Source: Undibacter mobilis (GTDB taxonomy: Bacteria > Pseudomonadota > Alphaproteobacteria > Rhizobiales > Xanthobacteraceae). From it: a DNA stretch of 64,000 nucleotides. Positions within the stretch are counted from its first letter, which is position 1. Each line of letters opens with the position of its first letter. The position numbers and the translations under genes are program-made. Where the stretch lies: positions 62,001 through 126,000 of the forward strand of contig NZ_QRGO01000001.1 of NCBI RefSeq assembly GCF_003367195.1, written 5' to 3'. The notes beneath the pieces were generated by a model. That model ran no database searches. It was given only the letters and a program-made list of their open reading frames with translations, and had not been told where the DNA came from. Positions 1-7,894 of the stretch are shown piece by piece.

Positions 1-971
1 GTCTTGGTCGCACTGGCGATCGATGACACATCCCACAACGGCGCGTCCCGCCAGTAATCGATATCGGCCAGAACATTTGCGACGCCCTGCTCGAAGCTGA
101 CCTTTGGCTTCCACCCGAGGTCGCGCGAGATTTTGCCGATATCCGCCCAGGTGCAGTCCGGCTCTCCGGGACGTTTCGGGATATTGATAACCGCGCCGCC
201 GAGCAGCTCGACCAGACGATTGACCGTCTGCGGATTTCCCGCCCCAAGATTCCATACCTGTCCGCTGATCTGCGCTTCCGCAGCCGCGACAAACGCCTCG
301 GCGACATCGGTCACATAAAGGAAGTCGCGGCTTTGGGTGCCGTCGCCAACGACCGTGAACGGCTTGCCGGCGATTTTCTGCTTGAGAAAAACCCCGAACA
401 CCGCCCCATAGGCGCCGGATGTGCGCGAGCGTGTACCGTAGGCGTTGAAAATGCGGATGACATTGACCGACAGGCCGTAGACCCCGAACCAATGCAGCGC
501 TGACAGCTCGCCGAGATATTTCGACAAGGCATAGGGGTACTTCGTGTTGATCGGATGATCCTCGCGCGTGGGCACGTTGGCCAGTCCGTAGCACGAGGAT
601 GAGGCAGCGTAGACAAAGCGCTTGATCTTGGCTTGTCGCGCGGCCTCAAGCACCTGAACGGTCCCTTGCACATTGACCGACATATATTCCGACGGCCGTT
701 CGATCGACGGAACGATATCGCCAATACCTGCGAAATGCAGAACGATCGAAGCGTCGCGAAAGGCGGCATCGTCCGGAGCGATATCGCGGATATCACGCCA
801 TTCAGCTGTGACATCGGGATTGGTGGCTTGAGATCGAAGATTGGCCTCGCGCCCACCGGAGAGATTGTCGATGACGCGCACGGCGTAACCGCGCGACACT
901 AGAACATCCACTGCGTGGCTGCCGATGAAGCCGGCCCCGCCAGTTACGACAGCAATCGCCTTGTTTGGCAT
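1..971 (-). CDS. NAD-dependent epimerase/dehydratase, UDP-glucose 4-epimerase-like (3' end cut by window)
   Basis: Extended short-chain dehydrogenase that would act on a nucleotide sugar for the glycan cluster. The start is ATG at 971 and 323 codons are readable without a stop before the window edge. Seen: an N-terminal Rossmann motif TGGAGFIG at residues 10-17, the YAASSSCYG segment around residue 121 and the catalytic Tyr147-x3-Lys151 in YPYALSK. These are the NAD-binding and active-site signatures of the family. It lies 19 bp downstream of the transaldolase in the same direction, so it is probably the last visible gene of the same transcript. The exact sugar cannot be told. The computed frames miss this gene because it has no stop inside the window. 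Confidence 0.9.
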   Translation of the reverse strand, partial: MPNKAIAVVTGGAGFIGSHAVDVLVSRGYAVRVIDNLSGGREANLRSQATNPDVTAEWRDIRDIAPDDAAFRDASIVLHFAGIGDIVPSIERPSEYMSVNVQGTVQVLEAARQAKIKRFVYAASSSCYGLANVPTREDHPINTKYPYALSKYLGELSALHWFGVYGLSVNVIRIFNAYGTRSRTSGAYGAVFGVFLKQKIAGKPFTVVGDGTQSRDFLYVTDVAEAFVAAAEAQISGQVWNLGAGNPQTVNRLVELLGGAVINIPKRPGEPDCTWADIGKISRDLGWKPKVSFEQGVANVLADIDYWRDAPLWDVSSIASATK

Positions 972-989
972 TGTCGTCCCGACTCTCTA

Positions 990-1730
990 TCAGGCCGCCG
1001 ACGCGCCGGGCACCCGGATGCTGTAACCCGCCGCCTGGGCGTCGCGGTAGAACATGGACACGGTTTCCAGCGAGAACGTCGAGAGATCCTTTCCGAGCCC
1101 GGCGACCTTAGCCAGCAGGTCGTTGGTCATGGTGATGATATCGCAACCGCAATCGTTCGCCTGAACAAGATTGAGGATTTCACGCGGGCTCGCCCACAAC
1201 AATTCGGCTTTCGGTCGGGATTGCAGGATCCGCTTGCACTCAAGCATGATCGCCACGGGATCGACGCCTGTATCGGCGATACGGCCGGCAAAGACCGAAA
1301 CAATGGCCGGGGTGGCCGGCGACAAAGCCTCGGCGACCTGGCGCACCTGATCCGTCGTCAGGATGGCCGTGACATTGAGGACTACGCCTTCCTTCGACAG
1401 GCGCGAGATGACCTCTCCCATGAACTCGCCCTTGGTGTTGGTGACCGGCACCTTCACATTAACGTTCTTGCCCCACGACCCGATGACGCGGCCTTGCGCG
1501 ATCATCTCATTCGCACTGTCGGCGAAGACCTCGAAAGACACCGGCCTGTCCTGAATGCGCGCCAGCACCTGACGGGCAAATTCCTCGTAGTCCTGAATGC
1601 CAGCCTTGCGCATCAGGGTCGGGTTCGTGGTGAATCCCTTGATGAAGGGCTTCTCCGCCATCGTCAGCATCCCTTGCAGATCGGCGCCGTCGGCGAAGAT
1701 CTTGATCTTGAAGTCGCGGATGGCGTTCAT
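990..1730 (-). CDS. Transaldolase (TalC/fructose-6-phosphate aldolase-like)
   Basis: Small transaldolase-family protein of 246 residues, the size of the TalC/FSA subgroup rather than the long TalB type. Seen: a GFTTNPTLM segment at residues 32-40 and KVPVT with Lys93, the expected Schiff-base lysine. Family knowledge: these enzymes transfer a dihydroxyacetone unit between sugar phosphates and can form sedoheptulose 7-phosphate. Its ATG overlaps the stop of the upstream GmhB-like gene as ATGA, so translation is probably coupled. With GmhA- and GmhB-like neighbours, it plausibly supplies the seven-carbon precursor for a heptose. That role is inference; a housekeeping pentose-phosphate role is less likely in this context. 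Confidence 0.85.
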   Translation of the reverse strand: MNAIRDFKIKIFADGADLQGMLTMAEKPFIKGFTTNPTLMRKAGIQDYEEFARQVLARIQDRPVSFEVFADSANEMIAQGRVIGSWGKNVNVKVPVTNTKGEFMGEVISRLSKEGVVLNVTAILTTDQVRQVAEALSPATPAIVSVFAGRIADTGVDPVAIMLECKRILQSRPKAELLWASPREILNLVQANDCGCDIITMTNDLLAKVAGLGKDLSTFSLETVSMFYRDAQAAGYSIRVPGASAA

Positions 1731-2299
1731 GTGTTCTCCTGTCCAAACCCGGCGAGGATCGCGTCGGCGGCCTCGCCAACGTCAAAAACTGTTAGGTCGG
1801 GGGTCGAAACCTTCTCGGGCCACCCCCGGTCCACGAGGATCGTGCGGCAGCCGGCAGCGCGCCCTGCCTCGATATCGCGCCAGCGATCGCCGATCATGAA
1901 ACTGCGCGACAAGTCTATTCCAAGTCTATCCGCGGCGCGGGTCAGCATACCAGGCAGCGGCTTGCGGCAATCGCAGCCATCGGCATCGACATGCGCACAA
2001 ACTTCAATGGCGTCGATTGCCAGTTCGTCTTGCAAACGCCGGTGCATGGCTTCGACGACCGCCGGGGAAACGTCGCCCGTCCGAATATCCGGTTGATTGG
2101 TCGCCACAACGATCAACCAGCCCGCTTCCTTGAGGGCTCGGCAGGCCGCTGGCGCTGTCGGGTAAATCTCAAAATCGTCACTGTTCCGCGGCGCGCGCGG
2201 CTTGCCGGCGAAAAACAGGGATTTGCTAAGTACGCCGTCGCGGTCCAGAAAAACCGCCCGCGCCGAACGCGCCGATCCATTGGCGGAAGCCCCGATCAT
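1727..2299 (-). CDS. gmhB: D-glycero-D-manno-heptose 1,7-bisphosphate phosphatase-like HAD phosphatase
   Basis: HAD-superfamily phosphatase of 190 residues. Seen: FLDRDGVL at residues 17-24 with the nucleophile Asp19 and acid/base Asp21; Cys101-x-His103 followed by Cys109-x-Cys111, the zinc loop typical of GmhB; and GDRWRD near residue 137. GmhB removes the C7 phosphate of heptose bisphosphate in ADP- or GDP-heptose synthesis. I chose ATG at 2299 because it overlaps the stop of the preceding gene as ATGA; an in-frame ATG at 2320 would add seven residues. Other HAD histidinol-phosphatase-like enzymes share this fold, but the neighbouring GmhA supports the heptose role. Confidence 0.85.
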   Translation of the reverse strand: MIGASANGSARSARAVFLDRDGVLSKSLFFAGKPRAPRNSDDFEIYPTAPAACRALKEAGWLIVVATNQPDIRTGDVSPAVVEAMHRRLQDELAIDAIEVCAHVDADGCDCRKPLPGMLTRAADRLGIDLSRSFMIGDRWRDIEAGRAAGCRTILVDRGWPEKVSTPDLTVFDVGEAADAILAGFGQENT

Positions 2300-2901
2300 C
2301 GGGAAACAGTGCTCTCCCATTTATTGCCCTGAAGCATCAGCTTGGGATGACAGGACAGCGAATGCCAAACCACCGCCTGGAATGCCTCGGCATGCGGTGT
2401 GACATGATCGGCATTTACGGTAGGCACTACGACGACGGCATCGCCGACTGTCTTTGTGTAACCGCCGTCACGGCCGACCACGCCGAGAATCTTGCAGCCG
2501 ATCCGCCGCGCCTCGTCCAAAGCGCGCACCAGATTGACACTGATGTTCCGCTCAACACTGCCGCCGCCGACCGACAGCACGAAGATCGCGTCGTTCGGCG
2601 TGGCCCGACTGCCTTTGAGCCAGCCGGTAAAGACCGTTTCCCAACCCTCGTCATTGGTCCGCGCCGTGAGTTCGGCGACGTTGTCCGTCGGTGCATAGGC
2701 CTCGAGCCCGCAGAGTTTTCGGAAATCGTTGACTGCGTGGCTACAGTTTGCGGCGCTCCCGCCGACGCCGAGCAGAAAAAGTCTTCCGCCGCGATTGCGC
2801 AGGGCCACCAGTTCGTCGGCCAGCTTCTCAATCAACCCATGATCCAGCGCCTGGCAGATCGCCGCTGCTTCTTTGAGATAATTCTGGGCATGCGTCGTCA
2901 T
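2296..2901 (-). CDS. gmhA: Sedoheptulose 7-phosphate isomerase-like SIS-domain protein
   Basis: SIS-domain sugar-phosphate isomerase of 201 residues, the usual GmhA length. Seen: GVGGSAANCSH at residues 45-55, corresponding to the phosphate-binding loop, and a second SIS signature VGGGSVERNIS near residue 111. GmhA converts sedoheptulose 7-phosphate to glycero-manno-heptose 7-phosphate, the first step of bacterial heptose synthesis. The loop differs from the common GNGGSAADAQH form, so substrate preference may differ. It overlaps the GmhB-like gene by four bases and lies 7 bp after an epimerase. No heptose kinase or nucleotidyltransferase is visible; these may lie beyond the window start. Confidence 0.82.
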   Translation of the reverse strand: MTTHAQNYLKEAAAICQALDHGLIEKLADELVALRNRGGRLFLLGVGGSAANCSHAVNDFRKLCGLEAYAPTDNVAELTARTNDEGWETVFTGWLKGSRATPNDAIFVLSVGGGSVERNISVNLVRALDEARRIGCKILGVVGRDGGYTKTVGDAVVVVPTVNADHVTPHAEAFQAVVWHSLSCHPKLMLQGNKWESTVSR

Positions 2902-2908
2902 AAGCGCC

Positions 2909-3925
2909 TCAAGCTATTTTTTGATTCTTCATGGTACGGACGTTGTAGTAGCGCTCGTCCGACATGCTGTTTGGAAGGCGACCGGCCTTGAAAGCCGCGC
3001 AAACGTCCCGGATGGCATCCTCGACGGTCCGCTTTGGCGCGTAGCCGAGTACACGGCGAATCTTGTCCGAGTTGACGTGATAGGAGCGCAGGTCGTCAGA
3101 CGGCGTCGTAACGATATCGACCGAGCCCTGATTGGGAAATTCGCTTTCGACCACCTGCTTCGCAATCTGCGCGATCTGCATGATCGACAGATTTTGGTAG
3201 CCGGCATTGAAAATTTCGCCGGCAATCTTGTCGTTCGGCGCCTCGAGCAGCAGGGAATAGACATCGGCCATATCATTGATATGCAGATTGGGCCGCATCT
3301 GACTGCCACCGAACACGGTAATCTTGCGGTTCATCACCGCATGCGCCGTCAGAATATTGACGGAAAGGTCGAGCCTCATGCGTGGGCCATAGCCGCAGAT
3401 GGTCGCGGGCCGGATCGCCACGCAGGTGAAATCGGTTGACTGGTGCTTGAAGAGGATCGGTTCGCACATGCCTTTGAATTTATTGTAGAGCGTCAGCGGC
3501 ACCAGAGGGTGCTCCTCGGTCACATCGGGAGCGTCGGACACGCCATAAACCGAGCTCGACGACGCGTAGATGAAGCGCTTGGCCCCCGCCGCCTTTGTAG
3601 CGAGCACAAGATCCTCGAAACAGTCGAAATTGATCGATTTGGAGAGACCTTCATTCAGTTCAAAGCTTGGATCGTTGGAGATGCAGGCCATGTGAATGAC
3701 GGCATCGCACCCATTTGCCGCCTCGCGAACGTGCGCCGCGTCACGAATATCGCCTTCGATCACTGTCAGCGCCGGGTTCTTGGGCAAACCGTCGCCGCCA
3801 AAATACATCGTGTCGTAAACGACGACTTCATAACCTTGGCTGAGAAGCTGCGGCACCAGCACCGAGCCGACATAGCCAGCCCCCCCGGTGACCAGTACAC
3901 GTTTAAAGCGCTTCTGAAGGGTCAT
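2909..3925 (-). CDS. NAD-dependent nucleotide-sugar epimerase/dehydratase
   Basis: Extended SDR enzyme of 338 residues. Seen: TGGAGYVG at residues 13-20 (NAD-binding loop), IYASSSSVYG mid-protein and a YNKFK active-site Tyr-x3-Lys. The C-terminal half has the open nucleotide-sugar domain pattern, with NLHINDMADVY. Known members epimerise, reduce or dehydrate nucleotide-linked sugars. It sits 7 bp upstream of the GmhA-like gene in the same direction, so it may modify a GDP- or ADP-heptose. The substrate is not determinable from sequence alone. Confidence 0.85.
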   Translation of the reverse strand: MTLQKRFKRVLVTGGAGYVGSVLVPQLLSQGYEVVVYDTMYFGGDGLPKNPALTVIEGDIRDAAHVREAANGCDAVIHMACISNDPSFELNEGLSKSINFDCFEDLVLATKAAGAKRFIYASSSSVYGVSDAPDVTEEHPLVPLTLYNKFKGMCEPILFKHQSTDFTCVAIRPATICGYGPRMRLDLSVNILTAHAVMNRKITVFGGSQMRPNLHINDMADVYSLLLEAPNDKIAGEIFNAGYQNLSIMQIAQIAKQVVESEFPNQGSVDIVTTPSDDLRSYHVNSDKIRRVLGYAPKRTVEDAIRDVCAAFKAGRLPNSMSDERYYNVRTMKNQKIA

Positions 3926-4003
3926 GATATCCTCTACGAGATTGAAGTCTTGGCTGATCGGGAAGCGGTGGTGAACGGCATTCTTTTAGTTACTCATAAC
4001 GTA

Positions 4004-5470
4004 TTACGAGACATTTCCTTGGGCTGTCGTTGCGGTCATAACGACGGCGTCCTTTACGATGCCGGCGCCGGCCGGGGCATAGGCCGAATAATAGGACCCA
4101 GCGTCGTGTTCGTTGTTGGCGGTTTCGGCCAACAGCCGATCAACGGCCTGTGCCAGCTCTTCCGGTGGAACCAGCATGATGTTGGGATGGATTTCCTCCG
4201 GAGCAATCATGTTGAGGTTTTCGAAGCGCAAATTTAGATAGTCGATATCGATCACTTTTTTGCCAGCAAGAGCACCCTGGTGATTGGTCGTACAGGAATG
4301 CGAGACAATGAAACGGCAGAACGGCTGCAGATAGTAGATCTGGTAGTTGCGCGAGATCGTGAAGCCATAGCGCATCGCGTGGCTATTGTAGGTATCGAAG
4401 TCGCAAAGCGGGTGCAGCGAAAGGATGATCTTCTGACCGGTAGCTTTGAGCACGTCGCAAATCGCGAAAAACTGCCGGAAGTGAACGTCCTCGGACGTGT
4501 TCTTGTGCTCGGCGGACGGGGCGACGTTGAACAGAATGAAGGATTCGTCAAACGTGAAGCCGAGTTCTTCTTGCATGCGGCTGACAAAACCCGGATCAGC
4601 ACATTGCCGAGCGACCTGATCGATGCTGGGTTTTCCTAACATACCGACGCGATTATGCGCATAACCGTTTCGATACAGCAGCTCGGCGGAGAACTGGTAC
4701 GGGACGTATATCCGGTCGTAAATATCGTAGGGCTTCTTCCAAGGATCGTGATAGAGCAGGCCCTGAAACCAAGCTGCCAGCATTTCTATCGGATCCTTCG
4801 CGAATTGTTGCTTTCCATTATAGCTACGGATCCAATGCGGAAAGATCTTAGCCAACTGCCGATTTACGATATCCACGTCGGCACGAAGGTAGTTGGTCCA
4901 CATACCCATATCGACATTCTGGAAGCGCCGGCGGATATAGACGTCCTCCCCGTAGCAGGGATAGGTTGGATAGCAGAAAAGTTTTGCTCCGGCCTGACGC
5001 GCAATCTTGGCCAGATGGTTCTCGACGCCGATTATCGAGCCAAACGATGCCGAGAAGTAGATGTCCGGTCGAGACCATGCCCAGGTCTTCCGGGCGATTT
5101 CCCTCGCGGCGATCGACGCGTGTAAATAATTTGGCAGTGAGATAAAGCGGCGCAGCGGCGAAGAGCGCGGCAAAAAGCGCGAGAGGACCGCGCGGATCCG
5201 ACTGCTGAGAAATTTGTGAATGCCAGGCCGGTCCGCCGGGATTATGGCTAGCCTGCCGGCCTCAGTCCCGAAGCCAAGTTGAGTACTGTAGTTTCGCACC
5301 TGCAGACCCTGGGCGCGACATTTGTCTTCATAAGCCTGAGCCACGCTGTCATTCCAGTACAATGCGACGTAAACCTCGTGCCCCTGGGCGGCAGCTTCGA
5401 AGGGCAGGCTCCCAGATTCGATAACGAATTGCTGAGCTTGGAACGTAAAGAGAATAGAATGCTTTTGCAT
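4004..5470 (-). CDS. Unrecognised glycan-cluster protein, possible glycosyltransferase
   Basis: A protein of 488 residues that I cannot place with certainty. The start is taken at ATG 5470 (MQKHSILF), because the longer frame to 5539 would overlap the upstream gene by about 47 bp. The N-terminus has a GT-B-like first strand (HSILFTFQAQQFVIESG). The C-terminal part contains ILFNVAPS, KIILSLHPLCDF and IVSHSCTTNHQGALAGKKVI. A serine/histidine segment near a 'which house to blame' helix is reminiscent of capsule-type (Kdo- or CDP-glycerol-like) transferases. No signal peptide or membrane helix is seen. Its place in the cluster, otherwise poor in glycosyltransferases on this strand, fits a transferase; this is inference. 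Base composition looks more AT-rich than the flagellar region. Confidence 0.6.
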   Translation of the reverse strand: MQKHSILFTFQAQQFVIESGSLPFEAAAQGHEVYVALYWNDSVAQAYEDKCRAQGLQVRNYSTQLGFGTEAGRLAIIPADRPGIHKFLSSRIRAVLSRFLPRSSPLRRFISLPNYLHASIAAREIARKTWAWSRPDIYFSASFGSIIGVENHLAKIARQAGAKLFCYPTYPCYGEDVYIRRRFQNVDMGMWTNYLRADVDIVNRQLAKIFPHWIRSYNGKQQFAKDPIEMLAAWFQGLLYHDPWKKPYDIYDRIYVPYQFSAELLYRNGYAHNRVGMLGKPSIDQVARQCADPGFVSRMQEELGFTFDESFILFNVAPSAEHKNTSEDVHFRQFFAICDVLKATGQKIILSLHPLCDFDTYNSHAMRYGFTISRNYQIYYLQPFCRFIVSHSCTTNHQGALAGKKVIDIDYLNLRFENLNMIAPEEIHPNIMLVPPEELAQAVDRLLAETANNEHDAGSYYSAYAPAGAGIVKDAVVMTATTAQGNVS

Positions 5471-5492
5471 GATGGTATTCAACGAACAGAGG

Positions 5493-6392
5493 CTAGTATT
5501 GGATAGGACGTTTGCGGCCGGCGGGTAGACGCCGCGCAAAACCTCGCAAGGTGTATTTCGCGCTCGGTTCCTGCAACCTTTCGCAGGCTATTAGGTCGAA
5601 GCCCGCTCGTGCGATCAGCAGTGCATAAGACGCAAAACTGAAAACGTGCATATGGCCGAGGAGATATTCTTCGCGTTCCTGACCTTCGATTTCGGCCGCC
5701 TCTGCATCGGGCAGTTCGACATAGACAAGGCCGTCCGGCTTCAGCAGTCTATCGACGCTGGCTAGCAGTCGGACAGGGTCGACAACATGCTCAAGCACCC
5801 GGTTGAAAGAGATTAGGTCGAACTGACCTAGATGCTCCACAGTGGCGACATCGGCAACCTCAGCCGCAATACCGACTTGGTCCCGAACATGGGCAATTAG
5901 CGTCGCATCCACGTCGATGCCGACGCAATCCCATCCAGCCTGCTTCATCCGGTAGGGGAAGACGCCAAGACCTGTGCCGACATCGAGCAGGCGCGGCGCT
6001 GCCTTCAGGCGGCCCTCAGGCCAGCATCGCGAGAGATAAACATGGATATTGGCGACACGCCCTGCGTTGTCCGAGCGGTCGGCGGGTAAGCTATTGATCC
6101 GATCGAACGTGCTCTTAATGCGATCGCGATCGCCCCAAACCTTATCGACATAATCAGCAAGGTAGAGCCGACTAAGGTCCGCATTGATCCATTCCAGCAG
6201 ATGTCCGCATCGATCGCAGCGGTGAAGCTCGCGGCGATAGACCATGTCCTTGATCGCATCAAATTTGAATTCGAGCGGAGGCTGTTTGTCATACACGAAA
6301 TGGACGTGCATTTCGGCGCCGTCGCACATTGGGCAGATGCGGGAAATCTTGTCTCCGGGCGGGCGCTTGGTATCAGGCTGGTACATAATCAC
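5493..6392 (-). CDS. Class I SAM-dependent methyltransferase with N-terminal Cys pairs
   Basis: Methyltransferase of 299 residues. Seen: a CPMC pair near residue 20 and CDRCGH near residue 59, which could form a zinc knuckle. Motif I LLDVGTGLGVFP follows near residue 138, then the acidic GIDVDATL and an LEHVVDP motif typical of Methyltransf_11/23 proteins in polysaccharide clusters. It probably methylates a sugar or a lipid-linked intermediate; sugar C-methyltransferases can have a similar N-terminal zinc region. Its ATG overlaps the stop of the upstream 126-residue gene as ATGA, so the two are translationally coupled. Confidence 0.8.
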   Translation of the reverse strand: MIMYQPDTKRPPGDKISRICPMCDGAEMHVHFVYDKQPPLEFKFDAIKDMVYRRELHRCDRCGHLLEWINADLSRLYLADYVDKVWGDRDRIKSTFDRINSLPADRSDNAGRVANIHVYLSRCWPEGRLKAAPRLLDVGTGLGVFPYRMKQAGWDCVGIDVDATLIAHVRDQVGIAAEVADVATVEHLGQFDLISFNRVLEHVVDPVRLLASVDRLLKPDGLVYVELPDAEAAEIEGQEREEYLLGHMHVFSFASYALLIARAGFDLIACERLQEPSAKYTLRGFARRLPAGRKRPIQY

Positions 6393-6769
6393 TCTTGGAA
6401 GGCGGCGCTAAGGCGCGCCAAGTCTTTTTCATCGTCCAGCCAGCAAACCAACGCCTGCTTGTCGGCGGTGAGATATGCTAGAAAGGATTCGATCTTATCG
6501 GTTTCAACCAGCATCACGAAGAAGCGGCCGGTAGAGGCGCGGACAAGAGCGGTCCGAAAGTTAAAGCTCTTGAGCCGGCCGTTCGTCGATGGAGTTGCGT
6601 AATAGCCCCAAGATTTCCGCGCGACATCATATTCCGCACCGTTTGGCGTAATGAAGGTGACCTGTTCGTTGGGTTCTAACCGTATATGGGCGCAGTCGCA
6701 CAAGACATCCTCGAGCCCCGCGCCTTTGACAGTGAAGCAGCGGGGTGGAGTTTTAGCGTCGATCTTCAT
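6389..6769 (-). CDS. Uncharacterised 126-residue protein of the glycan operon
   Basis: No family recognised. ATG at 6769 is chosen because it overlaps the amidotransferase stop as ATGA; an ATG six bases earlier is also in frame. The product is soluble with no signal peptide. It has a central stretch with RLEPNEQVTFITPNG and YDVARKSWGYYATPS, a small beta-rich pattern, and then an alternating region near FFVMLVETDKI. Overlaps on both sides (amidotransferase upstream, methyltransferase downstream) make it a genuine operon member. A dTDP-sugar-isomerase (cupin)-like or accessory role is possible, but nothing in the sequence proves it. Confidence 0.7.
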   Translation of the reverse strand: MKIDAKTPPRCFTVKGAGLEDVLCDCAHIRLEPNEQVTFITPNGAEYDVARKSWGYYATPSTNGRLKSFNFRTALVRASTGRFFVMLVETDKIESFLAYLTADKQALVCWLDDEKDLARLSAAFQE

Positions 6770-7884
6770 GTCCAAGTCCAGTCAGGCAGGATGAAATCTT
6801 TCATCTTCCAGGTGCCATCTTCCTTCGACCATATCTCCCTGTTGCGGAATTGCTCGGCGATGGAGAAGAATTCATCTTCGGAAATCTTGGTGAAGCGGCA
6901 AAATGCTTTGATATCATTAAGCGGAAGCTGGTCGCCAGTTGCACGAATGACCTCTAGAGCTGCATCGCGCGTCATCCGGCCATTGCGGATTTCGATGGAT
7001 AGATTGTCGAAGAGGCGCGTGAATCCGAACTTGTACCATTTCATCCAGTGGTGGACGGCGATGAACTCGTCATCGAGGTCGGCATAATTGTAGAAGCCAG
7101 TACGCGCGCCATCTTCTTTGATCTTCATGCCGTTCTCAACGGCAACGCGACGACTCTCTTCAGGATCCCACTTGAAGAAGTAGCCTAAGAAAATCGAGGC
7201 CGTTCCACTTTGAGTAAGCTCTTCGTCGCTAGCGCCAACATAGGGCGTCATCATCTTGGCGGTAAGGTCGGCGTCGACCCAATCGGCCGCGCTGGTTCCG
7301 TGCGAGACGCCGAATTTATTTAGCCAAGCCTTGTCGAGCTCAAATTCGGCATCGCTATCTTTCTTGCCGCCGTACTCTGTTGATGAATCCTCACCCCAGA
7401 TGATTAGCGGGATACGGAACCTGTTCGCCAGCATTCGAGAGATACTGAAGATCGCGGTATGCATCGGCGTACCGCAATTGCCAAAACGTCGGAACGATTT
7501 CAGCAGGAAAACAGCTTCGGCCTTCGGATTTATTCGGTAGTCAATATGGTCGACACCAAGGTCGATTAGATTGTCCAGGTTGTTGCGGCCCAATTCTGTA
7601 CGCAACGGCGGTGCATAGGTGAACGTCAGAGGGTTCAGGCCGTATTCCAAACACTTCACAGTCTGCCAGGTACTGTCCTTGCCGCCACTAACCGGGATAA
7701 GACAGTCATAGCCCGAGCTCCGGCGTTGCGCTTCCTCGACAATTTTTCGGAAGGTCTTTTGACGTTCCGGCCAGTCAATATGTGGTTTGTTGCGGTGATT
7801 CATACAGGCATTGCAGACGCCATCTCTTCCAATAACCAGATTTGGGCGCGTATCCGGAAGGACGCAGGAAGCACAGTATTTCAT
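6766..7884 (-). CDS. N-acetyl sugar amidotransferase (PseA/WbpG/LpxL-adjacent LegA-type family)
   Basis: ATP-dependent amidotransferase of 372 residues from the WbpG/PseA family. Seen: an N-terminal zinc-like set of cysteines (YCASC at residues 3-7 and CNAC near residue 25) and a PP-loop ATPase signature PVSGGKDST near residue 64. Later come IIWGEDSSTEYGG and LGYFFKWDP, characteristic of the family. Members convert an acetamido group on a nucleotide sugar to an acetamidino group, for example in O-antigens or on pseudaminic acid. They normally work with glutamine-amidotransferase partners (HisH/HisF-like), none of which is visible here. The asparagine-synthase-like gene 11 bp upstream could supply ammonia; that is inference. 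Confidence 0.88.
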   Translation of the reverse strand: MKYCASCVLPDTRPNLVIGRDGVCNACMNHRNKPHIDWPERQKTFRKIVEEAQRRSSGYDCLIPVSGGKDSTWQTVKCLEYGLNPLTFTYAPPLRTELGRNNLDNLIDLGVDHIDYRINPKAEAVFLLKSFRRFGNCGTPMHTAIFSISRMLANRFRIPLIIWGEDSSTEYGGKKDSDAEFELDKAWLNKFGVSHGTSAADWVDADLTAKMMTPYVGASDEELTQSGTASIFLGYFFKWDPEESRRVAVENGMKIKEDGARTGFYNYADLDDEFIAVHHWMKWYKFGFTRLFDNLSIEIRNGRMTRDAALEVIRATGDQLPLNDIKAFCRFTKISEDEFFSIAEQFRNREIWSKEDGTWKMKDFILPDWTWT

Positions 7885-7894
7885 TAGTGAAGGC

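Noticed and set aside
915..2096. Plus-strand open frame of 393 codons over the transaldolase/gmhB genes
   Set aside because: Shadow of two genes with intact active-site motifs on the other strand.
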